Shown here: piece after piece, positions 63,508-64,000 of the stretch | How the letters are laid out: the number at the start of each line of letters is the position of its first letter | Position numbering within the stretch: position 1 is the first letter of the stretch | Assembly: GCA_037577475.1 (NCBI GenBank) | Contig: CM075184.1 | Location: forward strand, 823,501 to 887,500 | Source: Chaunax sp. Z400 | Taxonomy: Eukaryota; Chordata; Actinopteri; Lophiiformes; Chaunacidae | Direction: 5' to 3' | DNA length: 64,000 nt | Program-made: the position numbers and the translations under genes | Notes under the pieces: model-generated | Seen by the model: only the letters and a program-made list of their open reading frames with translations | Database searches by the model: none | Told to the model about the DNA's origin: nothing

Positions 63508-64000
63508 CCCGAGTCTCTACGACCTTCCGTTTCCGAGATACACACATTCACTATAGGCGAACCAAAGCCCATTCACTTCAATGGGAAAATAAACTTGAGT
63601 ATAACTCGGGAACGGAAGGTCGTAGAGACTCGGGACCCTGATCCGTCGGACATAATTCGTGGTCCCTGAACACGCCAGACTTCTCCCCGAGTCTCTACGA
63701 CCTTCCGTTCCCGAGATACAGACATTCAAAATACGCCCCTACTGGACATGTCATATCTTGGGAAAGGAAGGTCGCACAGACTCGGGACAAAGACTGGTGT
63801 TCTCAGAGACCACATAAACCCCTAGACGGACGTTGGTCCCGAGTCTCTACGACCTTTCGTTCCCGAGATACAAACATTCCAAAAATCACCAAAAATACAT
63901 GTCATATCTCGGGAACCGTAAGTCGTAGAGACTCGGTTTACCTGCTGGCGTTCTTGGAGACCCCATAAAACCAGTGAAAGAGCTTATCCCCGAGTCTCTA
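61912..64000 (+). repeat. Right domain block 6: S-P-Q-S-P-S-Q-S-P-S-P-S-Q-S(partial)
   Basis: The window ends 12 bases into an S or other unit that starts at 63989. The P unit at 63508 has the ACCCTGATCC and GTCCCTGAAC form yet is followed by S, not Q, a departure from the usual rule. The array clearly continues beyond the window. Confidence 0.92.

Larger units (their letters stand above)
1..64000. repeat. Complex satellite array filling the whole window
   Basis: The whole window is a head-to-tail array of units of 178 bp (P and hybrid H), 151 bp (Q), 152 bp (S) and 121 bp (T, telomeric). All units run in the same direction and each begins at a CCCGAG landmark. By hand tiling there are 391 non-telomeric units (two cut by the window ends) and 16 T units, and the lengths sum exactly to the window. 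No unique sequence, gene, RNA gene or intact transposon lies between units. The tiling is read directly from the sequence. A heterochromatic role (subtelomere, centromere or accessory chromosome) is inferred from sequence type only. Confidence 0.97.

Noticed and set aside
1..64000. CRISPR array (33-bp repeats with 34-61 bp spacers)
   Set aside because: The repeats alternate in orientation, spacers belong to a few recurring types and there are no cas genes. This is eukaryotic satellite DNA with telomere repeats.
1..64000. Iteron-type replication origin or bacterial repeat region
   Set aside because: The array is too long, has telomere repeats and no adjacent replication gene. Nothing indicates a prokaryotic source.

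Overview
The window holds no gene I can support. It is 64 kb of one complex eukaryotic satellite DNA. I could tile all of it, with no unexplained bases, from a few unit types, each starting at the hexamer CCCGAG. In these notes P is a 178-bp unit, Q a 151-bp unit and S a 152-bp unit. H is a 178-bp hybrid with the left half of P and the right half of S. T is a 121-bp unit carrying a short tract of telomere repeats. By hand count there are 92 P, 21 H, 114 Q, 164 S and 16 T; the first P and the last S are cut by the window edges.

Every P, H, Q and S unit has the same plan: a 33-bp F-box, a left spacer (61, 34 or 35 bp), a 33-bp R-box that is the inverted copy of the F-box, and a 51-bp right spacer. 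A conserved box therefore recurs in alternating orientation every 67 to 94 bp across the window. The T units cut the F-box and carry TAACC/TAACCC repeats, always with the C-rich strand on +.

The layout has three domains. The left domain (1-17190) is rich in T, with ten T units. The middle domain (17191-47408) is 30.2 kb with no T unit and is built from nested higher-order repeats of 936, 1444, 1595 and 4580 bp. The right domain (47409-64000) has six T units and long-range duplications, including a 1716-bp block repeated 12,666 bp apart. Each domain has its own diagnostic base changes.

The organism is a eukaryote whose telomere repeat is probably TTAGGG, with some TTAGG and TTAGGGG variants. 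That fits many animals, fungi and protists, and I cannot name a species. The C-rich strand on + is the orientation expected at a left chromosome end, so a subtelomeric location is plausible, but a centromeric, B-chromosome or other heterochromatic array is not excluded. The open reading frames of 60-141 codons on both strands are repeat-derived and recur wherever the same unit order recurs; I do not regard any as a gene. Unit boundaries were found by reading landmarks and adding lengths. The sums closed exactly in every block, so I trust the coordinates to within a base or two.
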